Below, piece by piece: positions 1 through 9,296 of a stretch of 51,677 bases of DNA (positions are counted from its first letter, which is position 1; every line of letters starts with the position of its first letter). Both the position numbers and the translations under genes were made by a program. The notes beneath the pieces are model-generated. The model worked only from the letters and a program-made list of their open reading frames with translations. It was not told where the DNA came from and ran no database searches. Origin of the DNA: Alteromonas antoniana (GTDB taxonomy: Bacteria > Pseudomonadota > Gammaproteobacteria > Enterobacterales > Alteromonadaceae); the NCBI RefSeq assembly GCF_019249295.1, contig NZ_JAESDH010000030.1, positions 1 to 51,677 of the forward strand. Reading direction: 5' to 3'.

Positions 1-1
1 A

Positions 2-127
2 GAGTACCACCAACAGGCAGTTGATCTCTTCTCACCGTTTAACCATGAGTGGTGCACTTATTATCTGAATTCGGGGCCACGTCACGGTGACAGACAATGG
101 ATTTGTTCGTCGTTCCTTTGGGCTTAG
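2..127 (+). CDS. C-terminal end of an unrecognised protein (partial)
   Basis: An open frame enters from the left edge and runs 41 codons to a TAG stop, 39 bases before the convergent M16 peptidase gene ends. It contains the segment DLFSPFNHEWCTYYLNSG, rich in aromatic residues, which looks protein-like, but I do not recognise the family. It could be a chance open frame, since only 126 bases are visible. Confidence 0.25.
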   Translation, partial: EYHQQAVDLFSPFNHEWCTYYLNSGPRHGDRQWICSSFLWA

Positions 128-166
128 CGGCTTTTACACTCAGCGTCTTTGACTGAAATGAACCTG

Positions 167-2920
167 CTAACTGAAGTAAGGCGTGTTGCTCTTGAATGCC
201 GCAATATTGGAAATGGTGACGTCGGCTGGCGTATCTATGGCATCGAATTTACCACTGGCAAATAACACCATTTCTCCGAAAAGTGCGCGTTCAGCCAGTT
301 TGGTAGCATACAGGCGAATATCATTAAAACTGATACCTGCGATACATTCAGCCAGTCGGGTGTTGCGGTTAAACTCAAGATCCTTGGTACCCAGACTCAC
401 CCACAATCGTTGAGACTTCATCGACAATGACAAGTCCCTTTCTTCCAGCTGTTTGAGCAGGTTTTGTTGAATGCTTGACCAGTAATACTGATAAAACTCT
501 ATTTCGTTAAGTTGCTGGAACAGAAACCCTGTCATGGCGTTTAAGAGCGCTTCGGGCCCGTGTGTAGGGCTTTGCACATAAAAAGAAATGCCCGGGTGCT
601 GATTATGCGGCACATAGCCGGTGCCCACGACGTATCCGAGCTGTTGCTCTGTTCGCAGCGCATTGAAAAACGGTGCTGCGAGCATCTGTTCTAACACCAT
701 GCACATCGCAATATCATTAAGGCTGGCGCTGGGTGCCTGCAAGTATAATACGACAGCAGCATCATCATGCTCGCACTGCACCTGATGATACAGAGATCTT
801 CCTATTGGTAACTGCGACACGGCACGGGACAGGGGGTTGCCAGACGTATTGGAACAGCGAGAAGACACGATATCAGCAAAAGCGCGGGCATCATCGGCGG
901 ACCAGTTGCCATGCATAAACCCTTCGACATAATAGCTGCTGAAAGACGCGTCGCGAATAGTATTCACATTGGCAAACTGGCAAGATTCCACGGCTTTCAG
1001 TAATTCGACCGGCGCTTGTGTGTTGCGCTGAACTAATACGCTTAAGCGGGAAAACAGCCGGTTAGTCGGCTTATTCAGAAGTGAGTTCTGTAGGGCCTGT
1101 TGCTGAGCGCGCTTACTGCGCTCAAACGCATCGGGCGTCATTGAAAACGCCATCACAGCGTCAAGAAGCTGTTCGGCCAGTAGCATCTGTTGATTCGTGA
1201 AGCCGCGGGTATGTAAAGTCAGACCGGCCTGATGCCCGTAAATGCGGTAGTTCAGACCGGCAATTTCTGCACGGTAATATTTTGCTTGCAGATACTCATC
1301 TAATGCTCCCAGCCATATTCGTTTTGCCGCAACGGCCTGCAAGTCATGTGAGAAAGAAGCCATGTCAAAAGAGAGATAAATGTCGCCTTTCGGACTGTGG
1401 AAATGATGGTCCTGGGCGAACCAAAAATTAAAACCCTGCGCAGACGCGATAACATGGGGGGTATCCTGGCCGTGCTCGGGTAATACAAGATGATATTCAT
1501 CACCAAGATAAGGATTGGCGTCGGGGAGATAAACTTCTGCTGGCGGTTCATGCCTGCTTGCCAGTGTTTCAAGCAGTGCAGGCGACAACTTTTCTACTTT
1601 ATATTCAGCGTCGTAAAACTGACAGCTGCGGTCGGTTTCAACGTCCTGAGAGATAATCTTTATCCGCATGTTATCAGGACGGAAGTATGACAGCGCCTCT
1701 TCCAGCAGGGGTTTGTCAAAACTGTCGATAGTGCTACGTAGTCTGACGATATCTTTAGGCGTAAACGAAAATAAATGTTGTGCATAATCGCAGGCAAGGT
1801 TTAGCGGTCGTACATTCTCTTCATACTGCAGGGCCAGTGTAGCGAGTCTGGCTTTCTCCTGATACCGCCAGGGTTCCTCCAGAGACTGGCGGACTAAAAT
1901 AAGCGTATCGAACAGGGTTTTCAGCACCTCCTCATAATGCTGAATGCCTGACTCAGTTAACTGAAAGCTCACATTGAAGTCTTTAAAATGCTCCCCTTCA
2001 ATACCTGAGCCTGCGATAAGGTTCGTTACCCAGTTTTTCGACTTTAAAAACGACAGCAGACTGCCTTCGCCCTCATCGCCCAGAAGGTGACTGATATAGT
2101 TTAGCGGTTTTGTTTTGTAATCGTTGTGAAGCCCGGGGAGCGCGAATGTCACAATCATTCGCCTTGCAGCTTGCAGCGGACGGATTCGGATTTCCACACC
2201 CAGTTGGTCTGCTTCGTACAGTACCGGCCAGTCCTGGTGCGCCTCTTCTCCAGAGGGAAACTGCCCGAATGCAGGTTGGATAAGATTCAAAGCGTCATCC
2301 GCCGGCAACGGCGAAATGACGCACAGCGTCATGTTACTGGCACAATAGTACTGACGGTGAAATTGCTGCAACATACTGTGCAGTTCATTAATATGCAGCT
2401 GGTTGAAAATTTCTGCATTGCCTACCGAAAACTGGCTAAACGGGTGATCGGGGTTGCAGGTTTCTTTGTGGATCTGATACAGCCGACGTAAATCATCTTT
2501 TCGCTTAAATTTAAATTCTGCATCGATAGAGCGAACTTCGTTTTTGATGACGTCTTTGTCTATCAGCGGGCGACGAAGCATATCCGCAAATGCGGGGATA
2601 ATGCCTGGCAGTGATGCGGTATGGCAATGAAAGTGATAGTTGGCGTATTCTGTGCCGGTCCACGCATTGATATTACCGCCGTGCTTACTAACCAGATCGT
2701 TTATTTCGTTCGGGGCAGGAAGGTGCCGGCTCCCCATAAACAGAATATGCTCTAACAGATGTGCCAGCCCCTGACAGTGCTTCGGGTCATAAAAGTGACC
2801 GGCTTTGACGGCCATGGAAACGTAGCTGGTAGGAGAATCCTGCTGCTGGCAGAACATGACGCGCAATCCGTTTTGCAGGGTGACAAATTGCGCGTTTTCA
2901 AAATCGGGTGATGTCGTCAA
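167..2920 (-). CDS. M16 family zinc peptidase (insulinase/pitrilysin type)
   Basis: A 917-residue protein of full pitrilysin/insulysin-like length. The inverted zinc motif HLLEH lies at residues 54-58 (H54, E57, H58), and a third acidic ligand, E135, sits 77 residues after H58, the spacing known from pitrilysin. The first quarter is the catalytic M16 half. The C-terminal half, with a segment around LRTEQQLGYVVGTGY, corresponds to the inactive half that closes over the substrate. No clear signal peptide is visible, so a cytoplasmic or unusually exported enzyme is possible. The start codon is a TTG preceded by GAGAG. The gene is divergent from the SixA gene. The family degrades peptides and small unfolded proteins; the substrate here is unknown. 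Confidence 0.93.
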   Translation of the reverse strand: MTTSPDFENAQFVTLQNGLRVMFCQQQDSPTSYVSMAVKAGHFYDPKHCQGLAHLLEHILFMGSRHLPAPNEINDLVSKHGGNINAWTGTEYANYHFHCHTASLPGIIPAFADMLRRPLIDKDVIKNEVRSIDAEFKFKRKDDLRRLYQIHKETCNPDHPFSQFSVGNAEIFNQLHINELHSMLQQFHRQYYCASNMTLCVISPLPADDALNLIQPAFGQFPSGEEAHQDWPVLYEADQLGVEIRIRPLQAARRMIVTFALPGLHNDYKTKPLNYISHLLGDEGEGSLLSFLKSKNWVTNLIAGSGIEGEHFKDFNVSFQLTESGIQHYEEVLKTLFDTLILVRQSLEEPWRYQEKARLATLALQYEENVRPLNLACDYAQHLFSFTPKDIVRLRSTIDSFDKPLLEEALSYFRPDNMRIKIISQDVETDRSCQFYDAEYKVEKLSPALLETLASRHEPPAEVYLPDANPYLGDEYHLVLPEHGQDTPHVIASAQGFNFWFAQDHHFHSPKGDIYLSFDMASFSHDLQAVAAKRIWLGALDEYLQAKYYRAEIAGLNYRIYGHQAGLTLHTRGFTNQQMLLAEQLLDAVMAFSMTPDAFERSKRAQQQALQNSLLNKPTNRLFSRLSVLVQRNTQAPVELLKAVESCQFANVNTIRDASFSSYYVEGFMHGNWSADDARAFADIVSSRCSNTSGNPLSRAVSQLPIGRSLYHQVQCEHDDAAVVLYLQAPSASLNDIAMCMVLEQMLAAPFFNALRTEQQLGYVVGTGYVPHNQHPGISFYVQSPTHGPEALLNAMTGFLFQQLNEIEFYQYYWSSIQQNLLKQLEERDLSLSMKSQRLWVSLGTKDLEFNRNTRLAECIAGISFNDIRLYATKLAERALFGEMVLFASGKFDAIDTPADVTISNIAAFKSNTPYFS

Positions 2921-3077
2921 AATGCTCTCAATATTTACGAAGTGTGCATTTCAGGAAAAATCGAACAACATATATCCCTGATACTTACGATAATCCGGCC
3001 TTATACTGAATATGCGTACGTTAAAACTAGGCGCAGGCATATCGGTCTGCTATCGTTACCGTGTCTGAATTTATAGT

Positions 3078-3605
3078 ATGCGTAATGTTATGTCAGGTCA
3101 AAGTAGCAGTGACGACATTTTTGTTTTTATTATGCGCCATGGTGAGGCGGAGTCTCTGCGTCTGGACGATAAAAGCAGGCAGTTAACCGATGCTGGTCGA
3201 ACGCAGGTTTCCCGTGCCGCGTCGTGGTTGCAGGAAAGCTGGTGTCGCGATGGCAAGGTGGATATTGCGCTTGTCAGTCCGTATCGGCGCGCGCGGCAAA
3301 CCTACGATATGCTTTCGCTGGATATTCACGCGTCGAAAATGGAAATATTCGAAGATATTACGCCAGATGGCGATGCACAGAGCGTGCACGACTATCTTGA
3401 CGCCAGACTTGCAATGTCAAAAGCCCGGGACCAGAATCTCAAGCGTATTTTGCTGGTTAGCCACATGCCGCTGGTCAGTTATCTGGTCGATGCGATGTGT
3501 GACTCCTATACTACCAGTCTCTTTGCAACCGCATCAGTCGCGGTAATTCGATATAACGTACATACTCATAAAGGCATTCTGGAAGCGCATTACCAGGGCC
3601 GCTAA
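3078..3605 (+). CDS. sixA: Phosphohistidine phosphatase SixA
   Basis: A 175-residue histidine-phosphatase protein. The catalytic RHG motif appears as MRHGEAE near residue 19, and a second conserved segment, SPYRRARQT, supplies the phosphate-binding arginine. The later SHMPLVSYL segment supplies the second catalytic histidine. SixA proteins remove phosphate from histidines, classically from HPt domains of hybrid kinases such as ArcB. The N terminus carries about 15 extra residues before the core, so the true start could be the second ATG at 3090. It is transcribed away from the M16 peptidase. Confidence 0.9.
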   Translation: MRNVMSGQSSSDDIFVFIMRHGEAESLRLDDKSRQLTDAGRTQVSRAASWLQESWCRDGKVDIALVSPYRRARQTYDMLSLDIHASKMEIFEDITPDGDAQSVHDYLDARLAMSKARDQNLKRILLVSHMPLVSYLVDAMCDSYTTSLFATASVAVIRYNVHTHKGILEAHYQGR

Positions 3606-3957
3606 GCTTTTCTCAGCCTCATTCCGACAATGGTGCCCTCCCATTACCACACTTGGCGTGAGGCAAAAAAACTTGCCGTTTTTTCAAATTTACTGCTATA
3701 GAAGTTGCGATACTGTCCGATACAAAGAGAGTAATTTCTGTTCTTGTGAACCGGGATTAGGCATTGAGAGGCCAGGCTGTTAATCGGATCATGTGAGTTA
3801 TTCTGCACGCTTTTTGTGTGCTTTCACGTCGTCTGAGTTTCGTATTTCCTTTCACTATACTGTTGTGCATGCATCTGGCTTTGCCGGTTGCCATAGCAGC
3901 GCCGAACACGGTTTACAAAACGTTTAATTTAACGTGCTTCGGAGGCATCGCAGGGCG
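3606..3957. other. Intergenic stretch without a gene
   Basis: About 350 bases between sixA and a small downstream gene. It holds a possible weak terminator at 3662-3684: a GGCAA/TTGCC stem followed by GTTTTTT. A TATACT hexamer near 3857 could be a -10 box for the small gene, but no matching -35 box is convincing. No coding frame, RNA gene or repeat was recognised. Confidence 0.5.
3662..3684 (+). terminator. Possible weak terminator after sixA
   Basis: A five-base-pair stem, GGCAA (3662-3666) with TTGCC (3673-3677), is flanked by A and T runs and followed by a T tract to 3684. It lies about 60 bases after the sixA stop. The stem is short, so it may be weak or not functional. Confidence 0.3.
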
Positions 3958-4134
3958 ATGACGACTAAATCAATACCAGAACTGCTTAAACGTTCACTCG
4001 AGTCTCACCTCGAGGAAGCAGATCTGCGTGATGATGAGGAAATGCGGGCACTAATGGAAAAGCTGAACAACCTTTCCTCAAAAGTTGCCGCTGCCAAGGC
4101 GCAGGTTTTGGCCAGAAGGGCAGCTAAGAAATAG
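3958..4134 (+). CDS. Small helical protein of unknown function
   Basis: A 58-residue highly charged protein beginning MTTKSIPELLKRS and ending in a Lys/Arg-rich tail (QVLARRAAKK). The pattern of charged and leucine residues suggests two alpha helices that could pair or bind nucleic acid. An upstream in-frame GTG at 3934 would add eight Arg-rich residues. The ATG at 3958 is preferred because a GGAGG lies 12 bases upstream and an AGGG closer in. The gene converges on the corB-like gene with a 10-base gap. I do not recognise a named family. Confidence 0.6.
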   Translation: MTTKSIPELLKRSLESHLEEADLRDDEEMRALMEKLNNLSSKVAAAKAQVLARRAAKK

Positions 4135-4144
4135 CTGTCGCCCA

Positions 4145-5437
4145 TTAGTCCGACGACGGTTCTGGCGATTCCCGATAAAACTCCGGCAATATTCTTACCG
4201 TTTTTATCATGTTCTCTGAAATGTCCACAATTTCCACCGGATATCCTGCCAAACGCACACTAACCTTGTTCTCCGGGATTTCTTCTAAGTATTCCAGGAT
4301 CAGGCCATTGAGTGTTTTAGGGCCCTCAGTCGGGAGCTTCCAATCCATTTCTTTGTTCAGGTCGCGCACGTTGGCACTGCCATCCACCAGTACACTGCCA
4401 TCTTGCTGTACGTGAGCTTCTTTGCTGTGGTCAGGCACCATACTGGTAGTAAAATCACCGATGATCTCTTCCAGAATATCTTCCAGTGTCACCAGTCCCA
4501 TGATATCGCCGTATTCATCCACGACCAGGGCAATCCTTTCTTTCTCTGCCTGGAACTTGTACATCAGGGTATGCAGCGGGGTAGACTCAGGAGTAAAGTA
4601 AATTTCACGTACCGCTCTGAGCAGACTGGATTTGGTGAACTGATCTTTGGATAACAAGCGTAAGGCATCACGCACATGCACAAAGCCGACGGCGTCATCA
4701 ATGCTGTCGCGATAAAGCAGTACCCGGGTATGCTGCGCATGGGTCAGCTGCTTCTGAATTTTTTTCCAGTCATCATTAATATCAATCGCCACAATTTCAG
4801 CTCGCGGCACCATGATGTCCTCAGCCGTGACGCTTTCCAGGTCGAGAATACCTACCAGCATGTCCTGGTGCTTTTTCGGGATCATGGCGCCTGCTTCGTA
4901 CACCACTGTACGCAACTCTTCGCGACTGAGAGAATCGTCGTTACCGTGCAGAGGACTTATCCGCAGCAGCGATAAGATACCGTTGGTGATTCCATTTATG
5001 AATGCTACCAGCGGGTACAGGATCGTCAGCAAGGGCAGCAAAATCACTGAGCTTGGAAACGCGACCTTTTCCGGATAAAGCGCAGCCAGAGTTTTGGGGG
5101 TGACCTCGGCAAAAATAAGCAGAATAAATGTCAGCCCGAAGGTGGTAGCGAAGAAGCCCCAGTATGCACCGAATAGCCGAAAGCAAATTACCGTAGCGAT
5201 GGAGGATGCGGCGATGTTGACCAGGTTATTGCCAATCAGGATCAGGCCGATTAGACGGTCTGGGCGGTCCAGTAGCTTTTGTACGCGATTCGCGGCACGG
5301 TTGCCTTCGCCCTGCAGGTGTTTCAGGCGATATCGGTTTATCGACATCATGCCCGTTTCAGAACTGGAAAAATAAGCAGAAAGTAAGATGAGTACGCCTA
5401 ATGCAATAAAGAGCGTACTGGTAGATATGTCGTCCAA
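4145..5437 (-). CDS. corB: CorB-like DUF21/CBS-domain membrane protein (CNNM/CorC family)
   Basis: A 430-residue protein. The N-terminal half has three to four membrane segments of the DUF21 (CNNM) type, including the FSSSETGMMSINRYRL and AEVTPKTLAALYPEKVAF hallmarks. A paired CBS domain region (about residues 205-330, with MVPRAEIVAID and VDEYGDIMGLVTLEDILEEI) follows. A C-terminal CorC_HlyC transporter-associated domain (about 345-420) ends the protein. The family is linked to Mg2+/Co2+ efflux or resistance. It lies downstream of the ypjD-like gene on the same strand, with a 118-base gap, the same neighbour order as E. coli ypjD-corB (yfjD). The symbol rests on similarity plus this synteny. 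Confidence 0.9.
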   Translation of the reverse strand: MDDISTSTLFIALGVLILLSAYFSSSETGMMSINRYRLKHLQGEGNRAANRVQKLLDRPDRLIGLILIGNNLVNIAASSIATVICFRLFGAYWGFFATTFGLTFILLIFAEVTPKTLAALYPEKVAFPSSVILLPLLTILYPLVAFINGITNGILSLLRISPLHGNDDSLSREELRTVVYEAGAMIPKKHQDMLVGILDLESVTAEDIMVPRAEIVAIDINDDWKKIQKQLTHAQHTRVLLYRDSIDDAVGFVHVRDALRLLSKDQFTKSSLLRAVREIYFTPESTPLHTLMYKFQAEKERIALVVDEYGDIMGLVTLEDILEEIIGDFTTSMVPDHSKEAHVQQDGSVLVDGSANVRDLNKEMDWKLPTEGPKTLNGLILEYLEEIPENKVSVRLAGYPVEIVDISENMIKTVRILPEFYRESPEPSSD

Positions 5438-5555
5438 CTAAAAGGTCCCTGTACCGGTAAGATTCACAATGTAGTAATTCGAGCCCGGGGTTTCAAGGGA
5501 AATCTGGTTTTTAGTGTGTTATTCGAATTCGTAACTCGTTAGGGAGCCCTACCTG

Positions 5556-6347
5556 CTAAAGAAGAATTTCTCGTACGAAGCGACTACCAAAGTAAGCCAG
5601 CGACAGCAGCAGCACGCCCAGTATCGTCATTGCAATCACCTGCTTGCCTCGCCAGCCGCGGATCCTCTGACCAATTAACAACACGACGTAAACTGCAAGC
5701 GCAGCTAACGATAAAATGGTTTTATGGGCATACAGCGAGCTGAACATATTTTCCAGAAAAACGAAGCCACTGATTAGCGATACCACCAGAAATAATGTAC
5801 CGGCCAGAAGCAGTTTGAAAAGAATACCTTCAACCAGCATCAGCGGGGGCAGCGATGAGTGCAGTAAAGACGCGCCTTTCTGTTTAAGTTTATGCGTGAT
5901 GTATGACATCTGAATCGCATACAAGAATGCGATAACCAACAGTCCGTATGCCACCAGAGATAGCGTAATATGTATTACCAGTCCGGGTTCCAGTTCGATG
6001 TGCATAATATAGGAAACCGGAATAAACCTCGCAGCGAGCACGGTAAGCCCGGCAAAGCCGTAGACCACGGGCAGTAAAATGGTGTTGGGTAACACACTGG
6101 CTGACAGCAGCATGGAGACGGTAATTAACCACGATACCAGCGATAACACATTGGTAATGCTCATATTCTGACCGGGTGCGATCATAATCGCGCCGCTGAG
6201 AAACCCAACGTGGGCAAGCACAGCGATTATCGCCATGATAGTCGCCAGTCGCTGGTTCGGCCCCTCTTTATGGACGAACCTGCCCATCAATACGAATGCA
6301 GCCAGAAAATAAAGGCCAGCTGCTATCATGGCAAACATCGTGTTCAT
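5556..6347 (-). CDS. ypjD: YpjD-like inner membrane protein (cytochrome c assembly/CcsA family)
   Basis: A 263-residue, very hydrophobic protein with about eight predicted membrane segments from residue 3 to the C terminus. The overall pattern, including the segment ELEPGLVIHITLSLVAYGLL with a membrane histidine and a later membrane-adjacent YAHKTILS, matches the CcsA/CcmC-like cytochrome c assembly family. The E. coli relative YpjD sits beside ffh in the same divergent arrangement. The role is probably heme handling or membrane protein quality control, but it is not established by the sequence. It is probably cotranscribed with corB. Confidence 0.85.
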   Translation of the reverse strand: MNTMFAMIAAGLYFLAAFVLMGRFVHKEGPNQRLATIMAIIAVLAHVGFLSGAIMIAPGQNMSITNVLSLVSWLITVSMLLSASVLPNTILLPVVYGFAGLTVLAARFIPVSYIMHIELEPGLVIHITLSLVAYGLLVIAFLYAIQMSYITHKLKQKGASLLHSSLPPLMLVEGILFKLLLAGTLFLVVSLISGFVFLENMFSSLYAHKTILSLAALAVYVVLLIGQRIRGWRGKQVIAMTILGVLLLSLAYFGSRFVREILL

Positions 6348-6786
6348 AGAATTCCTGTGGGTGTCGTGACAGGTGTGTCTGTCTTAAGCCGGTATTGATA
6401 CTGTAAGTCCATGATAAATTCAACCCGCACGTTGTTTTTCGCGAAAACGTATCCATCTTTTCACTAGTGAATATGCGACTAAGTCTGCAGTCGCTCAAGC
6501 TCACTACCAAGTGACAAATCATGGCGGTCTTTTGCAGGTCTTACGGTTTAAGTCAAAAAAGACCCAGGATGCGTCGTTGCTTTATCGTTCTTTGGAGAGC
6601 ATTTGCCACACTTACTTTCAGGTGATTTTTCTGCGCTGGCCTGCAACAGGTAGGGGTAAACAGGCGACAAGCAATCCTCGTTTGTACAAATGCCGTTTTG
6701 ATTTACGTTCAATGGTACGTTAGCCAGCGAATTTACGATACAATAGCGCACAATACGTTCAAAAATTGACAGAAGCTTTTTCTATT
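6348..6786. other. Divergent intergenic region between ypjD and ffh
   Basis: About 440 bases without a convincing gene; short open frames on both strands overlap each other and have no family resemblance. A 12-base perfect palindrome, TTCACTAGTGAA, lies at 6460-6471 on the ypjD side. A TACAAT hexamer near 6739 could be the ffh -10 box, but its -35 partner is poor. This region must hold the promoters for both directions. Confidence 0.5.
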
Positions 6787-8187
6787 ATGTTTGAAAATTT
6801 ATCTGAACGCCTCGGCCAGACGTTACGCAACGTCAGCGGAAAAGGGCGGTTAACAGAAGACAATATTAAAGACACCTTGCGTGAAGTGCGCATGGCGCTG
6901 CTGGAAGCGGATGTAGCGTTGCCAGTGGTAAAGTCGTTCGTAGCACAGGTCAAAGAGCGGGCCGTGGGAACCGAGGTAACCAAAAGCCTCAAGCCGGGTC
7001 AGGTCTTTATCAAAATTGTTCAGTCTGAGCTAGAGTCCGTAATGGGCGAGGCGAATGAAAAGCTGGACCTGTCAACGCAACCTCCGGCTGTCATTCTTAT
7101 GGCGGGCCTGCAGGGTGCGGGTAAAACCACCAGTGTGGGTAAACTGGCAAAGTACCTGACCGAACGAGAAAAGAAAAAAGTTATGGTCGTGAGTGCGGAT
7201 GTCTATCGTCCTGCGGCTATTAAGCAACTTGAAACCCTGGCCAGCGAAGTCAATGTTGGCTTCCATCCTTCCACGGAATTTCAGAAGCCGGTAGACATTG
7301 TAAACGGCGCTATCGATGCGGCGAAAAAGCAATTTTATGATGTGTTACTGGTAGATACCGCCGGCCGCCTGCATGTCGATAATGACATGATGGAAGAGAT
7401 TCAGGCATTGCACGGTGCGGTTAAACCAATTGAAACACTGTTTGTGGTTGATGCGATGACCGGGCAGGATGCTGCAAACACAGCAAAAGCCTTCAATGAC
7501 GCACTGCCTCTGACGGGTGTGATCCTGACGAAGGCCGACGGCGACGCTCGTGGTGGTGCCGCACTTTCTGTTCGCCATATTACCGGTAAGCCCATTAAGT
7601 TTATCGGGATGGGCGAAAAAGTGGATGCCCTTGAACCTTTCCACCCGGAAAGAATTGCATCACGCATTCTGGGCATGGGTGACGTACTCAGTCTGATTGA
7701 GGAAGTCGAGCGCAAAGTTGATAAAAACAAAGCCCAGCAACTGGCGAAAAAGGTTCAGAAAGGCAAAGGGTTCGACCTTCAGGACTTCAAAGACCAACTT
7801 GAGCAGATGAAAAACATGGGCGGCATGATGGGCATGCTGGACAAGCTGCCTGGTATGGGCGGCATGACCGATAAAATTAAAGATCAGGCCAACGACAAAC
7901 AGTTCGTGCAGATGGAAGCGATAATCAATTCTATGACCCCGGGCGAGCGTGCGCGGCCGGACATTATTAAAGGGTCGAGAAAACGCAGAATAGCGGCAGG
8001 GTCTGGTACCCAGATTCAGGACGTAAACCGGCTGTTAAAGCAATTTACGCAAATGCAGAAAATGATGAAAAAGATGTCTGGCGGTGGCATGAAGAAGATG
8101 ATGCGCCAGATGAAAGGGATGATGCCGCCAGGTGGCGGCGGTCCCGGTGGCCCGGGCGGTATGGGAGGGATGTTCCCTCCGCGCTGA
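6787..8187 (+). CDS. ffh: Signal recognition particle protein Ffh (SRP54)
   Basis: The SRP GTPase that binds signal sequences of nascent inner-membrane proteins and delivers ribosomes to FtsY. With the ATG at 6787 (MFENLSERLGQTL, the usual family start) it has 466 residues; a TTG at 6766 would add seven. The N domain is followed by the G domain with the P-loop GLQGAGKTT, then DTAGR, then TKADGDARGG. The methionine-rich M domain (about residues 320-430) binds SRP RNA and signal peptides. The protein ends in a Gly/Pro/Met-rich tail. A strong terminator follows. In E. coli the next gene is rpsP; here rpsP lies 18.8 kb away. Confidence 0.98.
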   Translation: MFENLSERLGQTLRNVSGKGRLTEDNIKDTLREVRMALLEADVALPVVKSFVAQVKERAVGTEVTKSLKPGQVFIKIVQSELESVMGEANEKLDLSTQPPAVILMAGLQGAGKTTSVGKLAKYLTEREKKKVMVVSADVYRPAAIKQLETLASEVNVGFHPSTEFQKPVDIVNGAIDAAKKQFYDVLLVDTAGRLHVDNDMMEEIQALHGAVKPIETLFVVDAMTGQDAANTAKAFNDALPLTGVILTKADGDARGGAALSVRHITGKPIKFIGMGEKVDALEPFHPERIASRILGMGDVLSLIEEVERKVDKNKAQQLAKKVQKGKGFDLQDFKDQLEQMKNMGGMMGMLDKLPGMGGMTDKIKDQANDKQFVQMEAIINSMTPGERARPDIIKGSRKRRIAAGSGTQIQDVNRLLKQFTQMQKMMKKMSGGGMKKMMRQMKGMMPPGGGGPGGPGGMGGMFPPR

Positions 8188-8213
8188 TCCGCAGGCAAGT
8201 GCTTTTGTTAAAG

Positions 8214-8242
8214 AAAAGGTCGCTATCAGGGCGGCCTTTTTT
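8214..8242 (+). terminator. Rho-independent terminator after ffh
   Basis: A ten-base-pair stem, AAAAGGTCGC (8214-8223) with GCGGCCTTTT (8231-8240, one G-T wobble), has a seven-base loop and is followed by T residues. It starts 27 bases after the ffh stop. It separates ffh from the accessory block that follows. Confidence 0.85.
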
Positions 8243-8377
8243 GCATTCACGGCGTTCGGCACCCTGTTTAACATTGCGTCCTTTCTCTGCGCTTGAAGCA
8301 AAGTTGCTATCCTCTTTGCTTTAGCTATAGTGATTAAAGGCAGTCCGTTTCCCATTTTTGAAAGGAACGACGGTTAA

Positions 8378-9238
8378 ATGAAGTGTAGTTTTTTTTCGTT
8401 TTTCTTTTTTAGTCTGGCCTCCTTGCCGTCACTGGCACAGACTGATGAGCGCTTTACTATTCACTGGGCTATTAATCCTTCGCCTCCATTCCATATTGTT
8501 GATGGAGCTCTCAAAGGACAGGGAATTTGCGATGTGCTAATTGATGAACTCAAGCAGTACATGCCGGACGTTAATCATACCGTATCGCAGTTGCCCCACA
8601 GTCGTATACGCATGCACTCAGAGCAAAAAGAGAATTTGTGTTTTCCATGCATGATTAAGCGAGAGAGCAGTCCGGTCTGGATTTATTCAAATATTACAGT
8701 AGTGCATCCCCCTCTGGGGATCATCGGTGATCGTAAACGGCTTGCGCCTTTTGCTGATGAGCAGGCGCGTATTTCACTGGCAAAACTGGCGGCTGATAAG
8801 ACGCTCCGTTTTGGTCGCCCTGCGGCCAGGGCTTACCCTCCCGTCTTACAGACAATCGTTGATGAAAACAGTGAAAATCCGTTGTTCTTTAAGCTAAGCG
8901 GACAAACCGCAACGGTGCGGATTTTAGAGCAGATAGTGATGAACCGTTTAGATTACACCCTCGAATACCCTACTATCCTGCGCTATTACCGCTTGTCTCA
9001 GTCTTCCAGAGATCTGCAGTATTATCCCACGACCGAGCTAGGCAATAACCCGGTACCGGGCGCTATTGGATGTACGAAAAGTGACTGGGGCGAGCGTGCA
9101 ATAACGCTGATAAACAAGGGGCTGGAAAACGTGCTTGTCGATGAGGATTACGTTAACCAGCAGGCATTTTGGAAACGTCTCGATGAAAACCCTGGCACCT
9201 TGGTGAAGGATGGAGAACAGCCAAACAATACGCCTTGA
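8378..9238 (+). CDS. Periplasmic solute-binding-like protein (SBP family 3 fold)
   Basis: A 286-residue protein with a clear signal peptide (MKCSFFSFFFFSLASLPSLAQ, cleavage after about residue 20-21). The mature part starts with a segment of the type WAINPSPPFHIVDG...GICDVLIDEL, typical of amino-acid-type periplasmic binding proteins and their relatives without a transporter. It resembles the TIGR02285 group of solitary SBP-like proteins. No ABC permease or ATPase is adjacent, so it is probably a sensor-like or orphan protein. The stop lies six bases before the dyad upstream of the WYL regulator. The ligand is unknown. Confidence 0.75.
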   Translation: MKCSFFSFFFFSLASLPSLAQTDERFTIHWAINPSPPFHIVDGALKGQGICDVLIDELKQYMPDVNHTVSQLPHSRIRMHSEQKENLCFPCMIKRESSPVWIYSNITVVHPPLGIIGDRKRLAPFADEQARISLAKLAADKTLRFGRPAARAYPPVLQTIVDENSENPLFFKLSGQTATVRILEQIVMNRLDYTLEYPTILRYYRLSQSSRDLQYYPTTELGNNPVPGAIGCTKSDWGERAITLINKGLENVLVDEDYVNQQAFWKRLDENPGTLVKDGEQPNNTP

Positions 9239-9243
9239 CATCA

Positions 9244-9266
9244 TCATAATGATGGCATCATTATGA
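9244..9266. promoter_or_regulatory. Perfect dyad upstream of the WYL regulator (candidate operator)
   Basis: Two ten-base arms, TCATAATGAT (9244-9253) and ATCATTATGA (9257-9266), are exact reverse complements around GGC. The dyad ends 30 bases before the regulator's ATG. A TTGACA (9235-9240) immediately upstream could be a -35 box, placing the dyad across the promoter spacer. BrxR/CapW family regulators are known to bind inverted repeats before their own genes, so autorepression is inferred. It is AT-rich and lacks a T tract, so a terminator is less likely. Confidence 0.55.
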
Positions 9267-9296
9267 GTGCAATCTTCATCAGGGACTACGCCAAAA

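Noticed and set aside
9244..9266. Dyad considered as a terminator of the solute-binding protein gene
   Set aside because: The stem is AT-rich, has no following T tract and lies at the start of the next gene's promoter region.
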